In this document: positions 33,445 through 43,113 of the stretch, one piece after another
How the letters are laid out: each line of letters opens with the position of its first letter
How positions within the stretch are numbered: the first letter of the stretch is position 1
DNA from: Paraburkholderia phosphatilytica
Lineage (GTDB): Bacteria; Pseudomonadota; Gammaproteobacteria; Burkholderiales; Burkholderiaceae
Length of the DNA stretch: 64,000 bases
Assembly: GCF_003443895.1 (NCBI RefSeq)
Contig: NZ_QQOA01000033.1
Span: 19,791-83,790 of the forward strand
Direction of reading: 5' to 3'
Program-made: the position numbers and the translations under genes
Notes under the pieces: generated by a model
Seen by the model: the letters and a program-made list of their open reading frames with translations, nothing else
Databases searched by the model: none
What the model was told of the DNA's origin: nothing

Positions 33445-34995
33445 TCAAGCGCTTCCCGCCGCATCCGTCCCATCGCCGGCTATCTTGCCCGGCGTCACCG
33501 TCACGCTGACCGCGCTGCCCACCGCATGCCCCGCGCGGTGGCTCGGCGCGAACAGACGCAATCCGCTCGCCACGCTCGCCAGTCCGGAGAACACGCAGCC
33601 GGCGCCGAGCGCGAGCGTCGGCCCATGCCGACCCGCAATCCCGAAGCTCAGCGCGACGAGCGCCGCGCCGGTCGCCTGGCCGATCAGCCGCGCGGTCGCG
33701 ACGATCCCGCTCGCGCCACCGCTGCGCTCGGGCGGCGCGCTCGCCATCAGCGCCTTCAGGTTCGGCGACTGGAAGAAGCCGAAGCCCGCGCCGCAGATCG
33801 CCATCCGGATGCCGATGTCGAGCACCGTCGGATGCGCGGGCAGGAGCGCCAGCGCCGCCATGCCCGCGCTCAGGATCGCGAGGCCGATCGCGCCGAGGAG
33901 CCCCGGCGGATAGCGGTCCGACAGCCGACCCGCAACCGGCGCCGCCAGCGCGACGATCACGGGCCACGGCGTCATCAGGAAACCGGTCTCGACCTGGCTG
34001 CGGTGCAGCACGTCCTCGAAGTAGAACGGCAGCGACACGAACGCGAGCCCCTGCGCGGCGAACGAACACACCGCCGTCACCGCGGACAACGCGAACACCG
34101 GCCGCCGGAACAGGTCGACCGGCAGCATCGGCGCGGGGTGGCCGTGCTCGCGGCGGATCAGCAGCGCGCCGAATGCGAGCGTGAGCGCGGCGGCGCTGAG
34201 CACGACTAGCGTCGGCCCGCGCTGCGCGGCTTCGCCGAGCGAGAAGATAAGCGCCGCGAAGGTCACGACGTTGAGCGCCGCCGCGACCGGATCGAACCCG
34301 TGCGAGCCGCGCGCGGTGTGCGGCAGCGCGGGCAGCGCGAACACCAGCGCCAGCACGCCCAGCGGCACGTTTACGGCGAACAGCCACGGCCACGTACCGA
34401 GCGACAGGATCATCGACGCGACCGTCGGCCCCACCGCGAACGAAAACCCCACCACCAGCGCGTTCGTGCCGAGCCCGCGGCCGAGCTGATGCGGCGGGTA
34501 CAGGAAGCGGATCAGCGCGGTATTCACGCTCATGATCGCGCTCGCGCCGAGTCCTTGCAGCACGCGGGCGGCGGCGAGCATCGGCAGTGTGGTGACCAGC
34601 GAACAGCCGAGCGACGCCAGCGTGAACAGCGCGATGCCGGCGATATAGATGCGCCGGTGCCCGACGATGTCGCCGAGCGCGGCGAGCGGCAGCAGCGTCG
34701 CGACCATCGCGAGCTGATACGCGTTGATGATCCACACCGACGCGGCGGGCGCCGCGTGCAGATCGGCGGCAATGGTGGGCAGCGCGGTGTTGGCGATCGC
34801 GGTGTCGAGCGTCGCGAGCGCGACGGCCAGCATGATCGCGACCAGCGCGCGACGGTTCGCGCCGGACAGCGGCGCGTCGCCGCGCAGCGCGGCAGGGGCC
34901 GCGGAAGCCGCGGACGGTCCGGGGCCGGTGGGGGGAGTGGCAGCCAAGTCGGGTTCCCGTCGGAAGGGTGGGGCGGGAGATCCGGCGTTGCCCAA
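33445..34995 (-). CDS. MFS drug-resistance-type transporter (DHA2, 14 helices)
   Basis: The protein has about 14 predicted membrane helices and the DHA2 signatures LDTAIANTALPTIAADL (motif D1 region) and GDIVGHRRIYIAG (motif A). FAVGPTVASMILSLGTWPWLFAVNVPLG (motif C region) is also seen. Such pumps export drugs or metabolites with proton antiport. The start is unclear: the 516-residue reading uses TTG at 34995 and includes about 45 low-complexity residues; a TTG 16 codons later, after GGGAA, is equally possible. There is no partner membrane-fusion gene nearby. Confidence 0.85.
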   Translation of the reverse strand: MGNAGSPAPPFRREPDLAATPPTGPGPSAASAAPAALRGDAPLSGANRRALVAIMLAVALATLDTAIANTALPTIAADLHAAPAASVWIINAYQLAMVATLLPLAALGDIVGHRRIYIAGIALFTLASLGCSLVTTLPMLAAARVLQGLGASAIMSVNTALIRFLYPPHQLGRGLGTNALVVGFSFAVGPTVASMILSLGTWPWLFAVNVPLGVLALVFALPALPHTARGSHGFDPVAAALNVVTFAALIFSLGEAAQRGPTLVVLSAAALTLAFGALLIRREHGHPAPMLPVDLFRRPVFALSAVTAVCSFAAQGLAFVSLPFYFEDVLHRSQVETGFLMTPWPVIVALAAPVAGRLSDRYPPGLLGAIGLAILSAGMAALALLPAHPTVLDIGIRMAICGAGFGFFQSPNLKALMASAPPERSGGASGIVATARLIGQATGAALVALSFGIAGRHGPTLALGAGCVFSGLASVASGLRLFAPSHRAGHAVGSAVSVTVTPGKIAGDGTDAAGSA

Positions 34996-35338
34996 TGCGC
35001 CGCCGGATGGGTCCAGGTTCAGCGATTGTCACAGAGGCGCGACGATTTTGCAGTGCAGCGGGCAGGCGGAGCAGGAGAGCCGCTGCCCGGAGCCAAGGTT
35101 TTCATGTGGCCGTACGAGATGACTGGAAGGCAACTAACGGTCGAGCCCGCGCGCGCTCACCAGACACATAGGCCAGCGGCACATCAACACGCACGTCAAA
35201 CCGCGAAAGCATGCAACCCGCATGGCCGCAAACCTCGTCCAGACGAAATCCGCGGTCAAGGGGGGAAATCGACATGCTCGCGATGGGGGAACACTGGTAT
35301 CGTGGGCCGGTCAATCTTCGGTATCGACTGAATTGAAC
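34996..35338. other. 343-bp intergenic stretch, no gene seen
   Basis: Short ORFs here have no ribosome sites and no family features. It should contain the promoter of the DHA2 transporter at its left side and the 3' region of the 75-residue gene at its right, but I see no convincing -35/-10 pair or terminator. Confidence 0.5.
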
Positions 35339-35566
35339 TCAACTCAACGACGCCAGCAAGATCGAAAGCTTCCTGATATGAGCCTTGAATGCTTCGCCGG
35401 TTTCCAGTTCGTGCCCGCCGCTCAGATGCGGCATGTCGGCGAGTTCGACCTGGGTCTGGAATTCGTCGGCGATGCGGCGGCGCGTATCGGGTGGCAGCGC
35501 GCGGATCACCGACATCAGCAGCAACTCCTGCGCATGAATCGTCCCGAGCATGGATTGTGCATTCAT
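35339..35566 (-). CDS. hypothetical 75-residue helical protein
   Basis: The protein starts MNAQSMLGTIHAQELLLMSV and is predicted almost wholly helical, with no signal or membrane segment. GAGGAGGT four bases before ATG 35566 is a very strong ribosome site and the main evidence that it is a gene. The family is not recognised. It is divergent from glgP with 275 bases between. Confidence 0.72.
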   Translation of the reverse strand: MNAQSMLGTIHAQELLLMSVIRALPPDTRRRIADEFQTQVELADMPHLSGGHELETGEAFKAHIRKLSILLASLS

Positions 35567-35841
35567 GATGACCTCCTCGTGCGCGCTGCGCGTGGTGGCG
35601 GACCCGGCATCGGGCCTCGCGGCGTGGCTGCGAGGCCGGCACGGGCCGGAAGCGCCGCCACGGGATCGCGCCGTGCTTTCATGGTAGTGCACCCACGCCG
35701 TGCCGCTGCACCGGAAACGGGCGGCTCGGCCGCGAGCAAAATGTCCTACTCTGCAAGTTAACCCGCCTGACCGGCATGCGCGCACTCGCCGCCGACCCAG
35801 CGGCGTCGCACATGCTGGATCGATTTCTCCCGGAGGCTTCA

Positions 35842-38295
35842 ATGACAGCCGTGGATCTGGAATTCGACCAGCTCAACAGTACGGTCGATGCGCTTCGGCG
35901 CTCCATCTCCAACCGCATGATGTATGGCGTCGGCAAGGACGCCATCACCGCGCAGCCGCGTGACTGGCTGCATGCCGCCGCATTGACCGTGCGCGACCGT
36001 CTCGTCGCGCGCTGGATGAAGACCACCCGCCTGCAGTACGAACAGGACGTGAAGCGGGTCTACTACCTGTCGATGGAATTCCTGATCGGCCGCACGTTTA
36101 CGAACGCGCTGCTCGCGCTCGGCATCTACGACCAGATGAACGAGGCGCTTGCGAGCATGGGCGTCGACATGGCGTCGCTCGTGAATCTCGAACCCGATGC
36201 GGCGCTCGGCAACGGCGGTCTCGGTCGGCTTGCCGCGTGCTTTCTCGATTCGATGGCGACGCTCGGCATTCCGGGCTTCGGCTACGGCATCCGCTACGAA
36301 TACGGGATGTTCCGCCAGCAGATCGTCGAGGGCGAGCAGCTCGAGACGCCGGACTACTGGCTGCGCGCGGGCAACCCGTGGGAGTTTCCGCGGCCCGAGG
36401 TGCAGTACATCGTACACTTCGGCGGCCGCACGGTGCAGCGCGACGATCGCGTGGAGTGGATCGACACCGAGCACGTGAACGCGATGGCGTACGACACCGT
36501 GATTCCGGGCTACGCGACGAGCGCGACCAACACGCTTCGGCTGTGGTCCGCGCGCGCGACTGAAGAGCTCGATCTGTCGGCGTTCAACAAGGGCGACTAT
36601 CGCCGCGCGGTCGAAGCGAAGAACACCTCGGAAAACGTGTCGCGTCTGTTGTACCCGGACGATTCGACGCCCGCGGGCCGCGAGCTGCGTTTGCGCCAGG
36701 AATACTTCTTCGTGTCGGCGACGATGCAGGATCTGATCCGCCGCTACCAGCGCACGCACAGCACGTTCGGGCGGCTCGCCGAAAAGGTTGCGGTGCATCT
36801 GAACGACACGCACCCGGTGCTCGCGATTCCCGAACTGATGCGGCTTCTCGTGGACGTGCATCACGTGCCGTGGGACAAGGCATGGAAACACATCCAGCAG
36901 ATGTTCTCGTACACGAACCACACCCTGATGCCGGAGGCGCTGGAGACGTGGGACGTCGAGATGCTCGCGCGCCTGTTGCCGCGTCACCTCGAGATCATCT
37001 TCGACATCAACGCCGAATTCCTGAAGCACGTCAGCGAGCATTCGGGGCACGACGTCGAGATGATCCGCCGCATTTCGCTCGTCGACGAATACGGGCAGCG
37101 TCGCGTGCGGATGGCGCATCTCGCGATCGTCGCGAGCCAGAAGGTGAACGGCGTGTCGAAGCTGCACTCGCAGCTGATGACGCGCGACATCTTCGCCGAC
37201 TTCGCGAAGATGTGGCCCGAGCGCTTCACCAACGTCACGAACGGCATCACGCCGCGGCGCTGGCTCGCGCAGGCGAGCCGGCCGCTGTCGTCGCTGATCG
37301 ACGAGCAGATCGGCACGCACTGGCGCCGCGATCTGTTCGAACTCGAGAAGCTCGGCGACCTGCGCGGCGACCCTGCGTTCACGTCCGCGTTCCGCGCGGC
37401 GAAGCGCAGGAACAAGCAGCATCTCGCGCATCATCTGGCGCAGCATCTCGGCCAGACCGTGAATCCCGACGCGATCTTCGATCTGCAGGTGAAGCGCATT
37501 CACGAGTACAAGCGACAGCTGCTGAACGTGCTGCACGTGATCGTGCGCTACAACCGCATCCGCCAGCATCCGGAGCGCGACTGGGTGCCGCGCGTCGTGA
37601 TGTTCGCGGGCAAGGCCGCGTCCGCGTACCGGATGGCGAAGACGATCATCAAGCTGATCGGCGACGTGAGCGCGAAGATCAATAACGACCCGGTGGTGGG
37701 CGACCGGCTGAAAGTGGTGTTCGTGCCGAACTACGGCGTGAGCGTCGCGGAGATGATCATCCCGGCCGCGGACCTGTCCGAGCAGATCTCGATGGCGGGT
37801 ACGGAGGCGTCGGGCACCGGCAACATGAAGCTCGCGCTGAACGGCGCGCTGACCATCGGCACGCTCGACGGCGCGAACATCGAAATCTGCGACGCGGTGG
37901 GGCGCGAGAACATCTTCATCTTCGGCCATACCGCCGACGAAGTGGACGAGCTGCGCGCGAAGGGTTATCGGCCTCGTCAGCTGTACGAAGAGAATCCGGA
38001 ACTGCGGATGGCGCTGGATCAGATCCGCACCGGCTTCTTCTCGCCGGACGATCCGCACCGGTTCTCGGACATCTTCCACACGCTCGTCGACTGGGGCGAT
38101 CACTACATGGTGCTCGCCGATTTCGCGGCGTTCGCGAAGGCGCAGGAAGAGGTGGATGCGCGTTTCGTCGATACGCAGGCGTGGACCGACAGCGCGATCG
38201 CGAACGTGGCCGGCATGGGGCAGTTCTCGTCGGATCGCACGATCGGCGACTACGCGCGCGAGATCTGGCATGTGAAGCCAGTCGAAGAGGAGTGA
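35842..38295 (+). CDS. glgP: glycogen/starch/alpha-glucan phosphorylase
   Basis: GlgP removes glucose 1-phosphate from alpha-1,4-glucan ends. The 817-residue length is typical. Motifs include YYLSMEFLIGRTFTNALLALG, GNGGLGRLAACFLDSMAT, HLNDTHPVLAIPELMR and the PLP region ISMAGTEASGTGNMKLALNG with the cofactor lysine K663. GGAGG five bases before ATG 35842 sets the start; a longer frame from 35776 lacks a ribosome site. No other glycogen genes are adjacent, and a strong terminator shows it is transcribed alone. Confidence 0.95.
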   Translation: MTAVDLEFDQLNSTVDALRRSISNRMMYGVGKDAITAQPRDWLHAAALTVRDRLVARWMKTTRLQYEQDVKRVYYLSMEFLIGRTFTNALLALGIYDQMNEALASMGVDMASLVNLEPDAALGNGGLGRLAACFLDSMATLGIPGFGYGIRYEYGMFRQQIVEGEQLETPDYWLRAGNPWEFPRPEVQYIVHFGGRTVQRDDRVEWIDTEHVNAMAYDTVIPGYATSATNTLRLWSARATEELDLSAFNKGDYRRAVEAKNTSENVSRLLYPDDSTPAGRELRLRQEYFFVSATMQDLIRRYQRTHSTFGRLAEKVAVHLNDTHPVLAIPELMRLLVDVHHVPWDKAWKHIQQMFSYTNHTLMPEALETWDVEMLARLLPRHLEIIFDINAEFLKHVSEHSGHDVEMIRRISLVDEYGQRRVRMAHLAIVASQKVNGVSKLHSQLMTRDIFADFAKMWPERFTNVTNGITPRRWLAQASRPLSSLIDEQIGTHWRRDLFELEKLGDLRGDPAFTSAFRAAKRRNKQHLAHHLAQHLGQTVNPDAIFDLQVKRIHEYKRQLLNVLHVIVRYNRIRQHPERDWVPRVVMFAGKAASAYRMAKTIIKLIGDVSAKINNDPVVGDRLKVVFVPNYGVSVAEMIIPAADLSEQISMAGTEASGTGNMKLALNGALTIGTLDGANIEICDAVGRENIFIFGHTADEVDELRAKGYRPRQLYEENPELRMALDQIRTGFFSPDDPHRFSDIFHTLVDWGDHYMVLADFAAFAKAQEEVDARFVDTQAWTDSAIANVAGMGQFSSDRTIGDYAREIWHVKPVEEE

Positions 38296-38325
38296 GCGGG
38301 CCGGTCGATGCCGGACGGTGAACGA

Positions 38326-38361
38326 AAAGCGGCGGTTGCGTTTGCGCGCAACCGCCGCTTT
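38326..38361. terminator. bidirectional terminator after glgP
   Basis: AAAGCGGCGGTTGCG and CGCAACCGCCGCTTT form a perfect 15-bp stem with a 6-base loop between convergent genes. Confidence 0.9.
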
Positions 38362-38388
38362 GTCATGGTGCGAACCAGGCGGCCGTGC

Positions 38389-38787
38389 TTAAGCGGCCGG
38401 CCCGCTAGCAACGACCGCCGCATCCTTCGCGCGCGTCACCGCTTGCGCGACGCGCTCGACGAAGTCCAGATCGACGCTCGAAATCGTGTCGCGCTCGCCG
38501 CTCGCGGTCTTCAGCATCAGGCGGTGCGTGACGTCCTGCGTGAACCACGCCAGGATCCCAACCACGATCAGCATGACGCCGAGCACGAAGCCCGCGCCCG
38601 ATCCCGCCACGCCGCCCGCGATCGCGCCGGCGAGCCCGATGAGCGAGATCGTCGTCGGCAAGGCCTTGTTCTTGGGGATCGTGACGACGCGCACGCCTTC
38701 GATCTCGCGCAGCGCGAAGACCTGGCCAGCCGCCGAGAACGCGTTGCGCGTGACCGAGACGCCGCGCTCGTTGAAGGGAGTATCCAT
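38389..38787 (-). CDS. DUF6232-like two-helix membrane protein
   Basis: The 132-residue protein starts MDTPFNERGVSVTRNAFSAA and has a short beta-rich N-terminal part (VFALREIEGVRVV). A hydrophobic hairpin follows (TISLIGLAGAIAGGVAGSGA, then FVLGVMLIVVGILAWF), and a C-terminal cytosolic tail (HRLMLKTASGERDTISS). This layout is that of DUF6232 proteins, of unknown function. ATG 38787 is chosen from this layout; the ribosome site is weak. It lies at the end of the long minus-strand operon but 106 bases past the preceding gene. Confidence 0.75.
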   Translation of the reverse strand: MDTPFNERGVSVTRNAFSAAGQVFALREIEGVRVVTIPKNKALPTTISLIGLAGAIAGGVAGSGAGFVLGVMLIVVGILAWFTQDVTHRLMLKTASGERDTISSVDLDFVERVAQAVTRAKDAAVVASGPAA

Positions 38788-38893
38788 CGATTCGAAATGC
38801 CTGCAGTCGCGAATGGCGCAGAGTACCAGACATCGAGCGAGTGGAGTGGCGGACATTTTGCCGCTGGAACGGGCAGGGACGACGGGAACCCCT

Positions 38894-40042
38894 TCAGTTC
38901 CTGATCGACTGCACGAACCATTGCAGCGGCAGTCGCTGACCGAGACCTCTGCGCAGCGCTTCGCGATACACCACGCCGCCCACCGCCGCGAACTGCACGC
39001 CCCAGTTGCCGGGCGTGAAATAGAAGCTGATCTGCCGGCTGTCGGTGCGGCCCGGCGCGTGGCCGGCAATCACGTCCGCATAGGTCGGCCATGACGTCGT
39101 ATCGACGCGCGCCCGCTTCGCCACCGGCAGCCGCGCGCGTTCCGCCTCCGAGCCGCCGACGAACGCATTCGGGCTGCCCGAGATGCGCTGGCTGAAGCGC
39201 TCGCTCTCGGCCATCGGTAGCGGCTCGCGTCCTTGCACCACCTTCACGTCGAAGCGTTGCACCGCGTCTGCATCGAATTCGCGCGGCGTCAGCGCGACCA
39301 CGTGCATGCCCGGTTCGAGCCACGCGGGGTCGAGCACCGGCGTCATGCTGTCGGTGCAGGTCGACACGATGTCCGCGCCGCGCACGGCATCATGCGGCGC
39401 ATCGACTGCGAGCACGTCGATGCCGAGCTGTTCGCGCATACGCTGCGCGAAGCGCTGCCGGTTCGCTTCGCTGCGGCTGTACACCCGCACGCGTTCGATG
39501 GGCCTCACCGCGACGAGCGCTTCCAGAAACGTCGCGGCCATGCCGCCCGAGCCGATCATGCCGACCGAGCGCGCATCCGCGCGCGCAAGCAGACGCGTGC
39601 CGAGTCCCGCCGCGCCGCCCACCCGCATATGCTGCAGGTGGCCGTCATTGAGGAGCGCGAGCGGCGCGCCGTTTTCCGTGCTGAACAGCACGACGAGCCC
39701 GCAGTACGTGCCGGGCTCGATGCAGTACTTCTGCTCGCTGCCTGCCGCGCCGTGCCCGCGCGGCCACACCATCACGTCGGATTTGAGCCGTACCGCGAGC
39801 ACACCGTCCGTTGCGCCGTCCACGGAACCAAAGCGGTAGTAGCTGTCATCCGAAGCGGTCGGCACGTAGGTGTCGATGCGCGGCCGGCCGATCGATGCGC
39901 CGCTCGCGAGGCCCGCGAACGCACGCTCCTGCGCGTCGATGCAGTCGCGCATCGTCAGCACGCTCGCCACCAGCTCGTTGTCGATCAGCAGCACGTCGCC
40001 GGCCGGCGTGTTGTGCGGCGTGGAAATGGAAAGCGCGCTCAT
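38894..40042 (-). CDS. ornithine cyclodeaminase/mu-crystallin family protein
   Basis: The 382-residue protein has the Rossmann motif SVGMIGSGGMAATFLEALVAV, VRVYSRSEANRQRFAQRM and ADIVSTCTDSMTPVLDPAWL, the pattern of OCD-family NAD(P) enzymes. Members act as ornithine cyclodeaminase, ketimine or imino-acid reductases, and iminosuccinate reductase. It is longer than the usual 310-350 residues. It starts 6 bases after the TcuA-like gene, so it is the last gene of the PrpD operon. This suggests that an imine or amino-acid step belongs to the pathway (inference). Confidence 0.85.
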   Translation of the reverse strand: MSALSISTPHNTPAGDVLLIDNELVASVLTMRDCIDAQERAFAGLASGASIGRPRIDTYVPTASDDSYYRFGSVDGATDGVLAVRLKSDVMVWPRGHGAAGSEQKYCIEPGTYCGLVVLFSTENGAPLALLNDGHLQHMRVGGAAGLGTRLLARADARSVGMIGSGGMAATFLEALVAVRPIERVRVYSRSEANRQRFAQRMREQLGIDVLAVDAPHDAVRGADIVSTCTDSMTPVLDPAWLEPGMHVVALTPREFDADAVQRFDVKVVQGREPLPMAESERFSQRISGSPNAFVGGSEAERARLPVAKRARVDTTSWPTYADVIAGHAPGRTDSRQISFYFTPGNWGVQFAAVGGVVYREALRRGLGQRLPLQWFVQSIRN

Positions 40043-40048
40043 CGTCCG

Positions 40049-41557
40049 TCACCGTGCCGCGAGTGCAGCCGCGCCTGCGCCCGCGCGCCGGCCGAACACC
40101 ACGCCCGCAACGAGCCCCGTGCCGCTGCCATAGTTGTGGTAATACAGCCCGCCGACGATCTCGCCCGCCGCGAACAGCCCGCGGATCGGCATCCCGGATG
40201 CATCGAGCACTTCCCCATCGGTCGATACCTTCAGGCCGCCGAACGTGAACGTGACGCCCGTCGTCACGCCGTACGCTTCGTACGGCGGCGTATCGAGCGG
40301 GTTCGCCCAGTTGGTCTTGTCGATCGCGAGACCCTGAGTGCGCAGCCCATCGTGCACGTTCGGATCGAACTGCACGTCGGGCCGCGGCGCCGCGTTGTAC
40401 GCGCGCACGGTGCGCAGGAAGCCTTCAGGGTCGACGCCCGTCAGCTTCGTTGCGAGCTCTTCGAGCGTGCCGGCCGTCTCCTTCGTGATGCGCGCGATCC
40501 GGTATTCGTCGCGCAGCAGCTTCGTCACCTTCTGGTCGAAGATCTGCCATGCGAACAAGCCCGGCTGCTTCAGCACCTCGTGACCGTACTTCGCATACGT
40601 GAAGCTGTGGAAGTCGAGGCCCTCGTCGAGAAAGCGCTCGCCCTTCGCGTTGACCAGAATCCCGAATGGATAGTTGTGCTTCTGAAAGCGGTCGCCGATC
40701 GTCAGGTCGCCGAACTCGGGCGCGTTCATGTCCCACTGCACCGCGTGCGCGCCGGACCAGTGGCCGGCCACCGCCGCGCCGATCTCCATCGCCATCCGGT
40801 GGCCCCAGCCAGTGTTGTAGCGGGTGCCGCGCACCTTCGCGAGGTCCCAGTTCGGTCCGAGATAACGCGCGCGCATTTCCGCGTTCGATTCGAAGCCGCC
40901 GCACGCGAGCACGACGGCCCGCGCGCGGATATCGACCTGGCGTCCCGCGTGCATCGCGCGCACGCCTTCTATGCCGCGTTCGCCGTATAGCAGCCCCATC
41001 GCCTGGGTCTGGTACAGCACACCGACGCGCGCGTCCGCGAGCGCATGATGCAGCGCCTCGACGAGATGCGTGCCGCCGCCCAGGATATGGCACGCGAGGC
41101 CGCCCCAGAAGCGGAACTTGCCGCCCACCTTGAACGCCTGGCGGCCGAGCGCCGGCTGGAAGCGCACGCCGTGCCGCCTGAGCCAGAGCGCCGCATCGTA
41201 GCTGTTGCCGATCAGCACTTCGGTGAGATCGGGATCGGCGCGAAATTCCGTGAGGCGGCCGATATCGTCGAAATACTGCTCGCGCGTATAGGTGCCGAAA
41301 TCGATGTTCGGCAGATCGAGGTCCGCGATGTCGGGCGCGAGCTTCAGCAGATCGTCGACCGAGTCGTACACGAAGCGGAACGCGCCGCCGGTAAACGCCG
41401 AGTTGCCGCCGCGCGCCTGCTCGGGCGCGCTTTCGATCAGCGCGACGCGTTGCGCGCCGCGCTCGCGCGCGGCCAGCGCCGCGTTGGCCGCCGCGTTGCC
41501 GGCGCCCACCACGAGTACGTCGAGGTCATGCAGATCGTCGAGGGTCATCGAATCCAT
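40049..41557 (-). CDS. FAD-dependent dehydrogenase, tricarballylate dehydrogenase TcuA-like
   Basis: The 502-residue flavoprotein belongs to the fumarate reductase/succinate dehydrogenase flavin family. It has an N-terminal FAD motif (DVLVVGAGNAAANAALAARE), SAFTGGAFRFVYD and FRFWGGLACHILGGG, a C-terminal TTGVTFTFGGLKVSTDGEVL, and GLFAAGEIVGGLYYHNYGSG. Overall it resembles TcuA, which oxidises tricarballylate to cis-aconitate. GGAGAT precedes the ATG at 41557. No TcuB gene, which re-oxidises TcuA in Salmonella, is present. The substrate is likely a tri- or dicarboxylate; tricarballylate itself is a hypothesis. Confidence 0.82.
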   Translation of the reverse strand: MDSMTLDDLHDLDVLVVGAGNAAANAALAARERGAQRVALIESAPEQARGGNSAFTGGAFRFVYDSVDDLLKLAPDIADLDLPNIDFGTYTREQYFDDIGRLTEFRADPDLTEVLIGNSYDAALWLRRHGVRFQPALGRQAFKVGGKFRFWGGLACHILGGGTHLVEALHHALADARVGVLYQTQAMGLLYGERGIEGVRAMHAGRQVDIRARAVVLACGGFESNAEMRARYLGPNWDLAKVRGTRYNTGWGHRMAMEIGAAVAGHWSGAHAVQWDMNAPEFGDLTIGDRFQKHNYPFGILVNAKGERFLDEGLDFHSFTYAKYGHEVLKQPGLFAWQIFDQKVTKLLRDEYRIARITKETAGTLEELATKLTGVDPEGFLRTVRAYNAAPRPDVQFDPNVHDGLRTQGLAIDKTNWANPLDTPPYEAYGVTTGVTFTFGGLKVSTDGEVLDASGMPIRGLFAAGEIVGGLYYHNYGSGTGLVAGVVFGRRAGAGAAALAAR

Positions 41558-41599
41558 CTCCTTGTCTGAGCGTGTACAGCTGCAACGTGTGCGGCCGGT

Positions 41600-42997
41600 T
41601 CAGCGATGCGGATAGTCGGCGAGCTTGCCGATCGAGCCCGCTTCGTCGCGCGCGCCATCGACGGCCGGGTTCAGCGTCTCGAGGCTGCGTCCCGTGGTGC
41701 GCGGCCCGAACAGCAGCGTGATCAGCGCGGTCAGCAGCCACGCGCCGGCGATATACATGAACACCGTCACGTAGCCCAGGTTCGTGTAGATCGCCGCGAT
41801 CACGAACGCGTTCGCGACATTCGCGATGCGGCCCGCGCCGTAAGTCAGGCCGGTCGCGCTATTGCGCACGCCGGTCGGGAACTGCTCGGGCGTGTACGAG
41901 TACAGGAGCGTCGCGAAGGTCTGCGTCAGCATCCCGACCGCGAAGCCGAACGTCACGATCAGGATCGGCGTGAAGCTCAGTCCGTACAGCAGACCGAACA
42001 CTGCAATCAGCAACGCGACTACCGCGATCAGATGCTTGCGTTCGAAGCGGTCCGCCGGGTACACCGCGAGCAATGCACCGAGCGGTGCGCCGACGTTGAT
42101 CAGCGTGAAGTAGGTGAGGCTGCGTGCGATCGTGATGCCGTGATGCACGAGCAGCGTCGGCACCCACGCTTCGAAGCCGTAGAAGCCGAGCGTTTGCAGC
42201 AGCCAGATCGCGCACAGCGTCAGCGTGCGGCGCCGGTACACGGGGTTGAACATCGTGCCCCACGGCTCGCGCACTTCGGGCGGCCGCGCGGCGACTTCGG
42301 GCGCGTCGAGCACGTGTCCTTCCGCGACCGCGCGCGCTTCCATCGCATTTAATGCGGCGTCCGCCTCGTCGTAGCGTCCGGCGCGCGCGCTCCAGCGCGG
42401 CGACTCAGGCAGCCGGCGCACCAGCAGCGGAAACACGATACCGAGCGCGCCCCACACGAACACCCAGCGCCAGCCGTTCTCGCCGTACGGCACCAGCAGC
42501 CGCGCGACCAGATTGGTCAGCGGAATCGCGCACAGGTTGATCACCATCGCCCACGACTGCCAGGTGCCGCGCGAGCGCGCCGGAAACAGCTCGGCGATGT
42601 AGGTCATCACCGTCACCATGCCGGCCGAGATGCCGAAGCCCGTCACCACGCGCGCCGCGAACAGATAGCCGACACTGGGCACGATGGCCGACGCGAGCGA
42701 GCCGACCGACGAGATCAAGACGAACACCACCAGCGAGCGCCGCCGCCCCATGCGGTCCGATAGCAGCCCGCCGAGCGTTGCGCCGAAGAACATGCCGATG
42801 AAACTCGCGGACGTGATCAGCGCGATCTCGTTGATCGCGATGTGCCAGTGGCGGATCAGCGCGGGCGCCGCCGACGCGAAGGTATTGATGTCGCAACTGT
42901 CGAAGAAGAGCGGAATCGCGAACAGCACCATCCACGCGCGATGCATCCGCGTGTTCGGCAGGCGGTCCACCCGCGCCGCGACCAGCGAGTCGTTCAT
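41600..42997 (-). CDS. MFS transporter (SP/AAHS-like organic acid carrier)
   Basis: The 465-residue protein has twelve predicted helices. Motifs are FFDSCDINTFASAAPALI (helix 1), GGLLSDRMGRRRSLV (loop 2-3) and AELFPARSRGTWQSWA. RRLPESPRW is the sugar-porter style motif at the end of the first half. It likely imports the organic acid metabolised by the neighbouring enzymes. ATG 42997 follows GGAGACAG. The 116-base gap before it is the largest in the operon and might hold an internal promoter. Confidence 0.86.
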   Translation of the reverse strand: MNDSLVAARVDRLPNTRMHRAWMVLFAIPLFFDSCDINTFASAAPALIRHWHIAINEIALITSASFIGMFFGATLGGLLSDRMGRRRSLVVFVLISSVGSLASAIVPSVGYLFAARVVTGFGISAGMVTVMTYIAELFPARSRGTWQSWAMVINLCAIPLTNLVARLLVPYGENGWRWVFVWGALGIVFPLLVRRLPESPRWSARAGRYDEADAALNAMEARAVAEGHVLDAPEVAARPPEVREPWGTMFNPVYRRRTLTLCAIWLLQTLGFYGFEAWVPTLLVHHGITIARSLTYFTLINVGAPLGALLAVYPADRFERKHLIAVVALLIAVFGLLYGLSFTPILIVTFGFAVGMLTQTFATLLYSYTPEQFPTGVRNSATGLTYGAGRIANVANAFVIAAIYTNLGYVTVFMYIAGAWLLTALITLLFGPRTTGRSLETLNPAVDGARDEAGSIGKLADYPHR

Positions 42998-43113
42998 GAC
43001 TGTCTCCGGTTCCGGCGGTCGTAGCCGCCGTGTCATCGACGTGCGCGGGCACACCGCGCACTCCAGCCTTCAATCTCTAGCCATCAATCTTCGCTTCGTT
43101 CGTTTCATTCGCA

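Noticed and set aside
35222..35761. 179-codon plus-strand ORF
   Set aside because: Lies antisense to the 75-residue gene, which has a much better ribosome site.
35839..38271. 810-codon open frame antisense to glgP
   Set aside because: Shadow of glgP caused by codon bias; no ribosome site and no recognisable domain.
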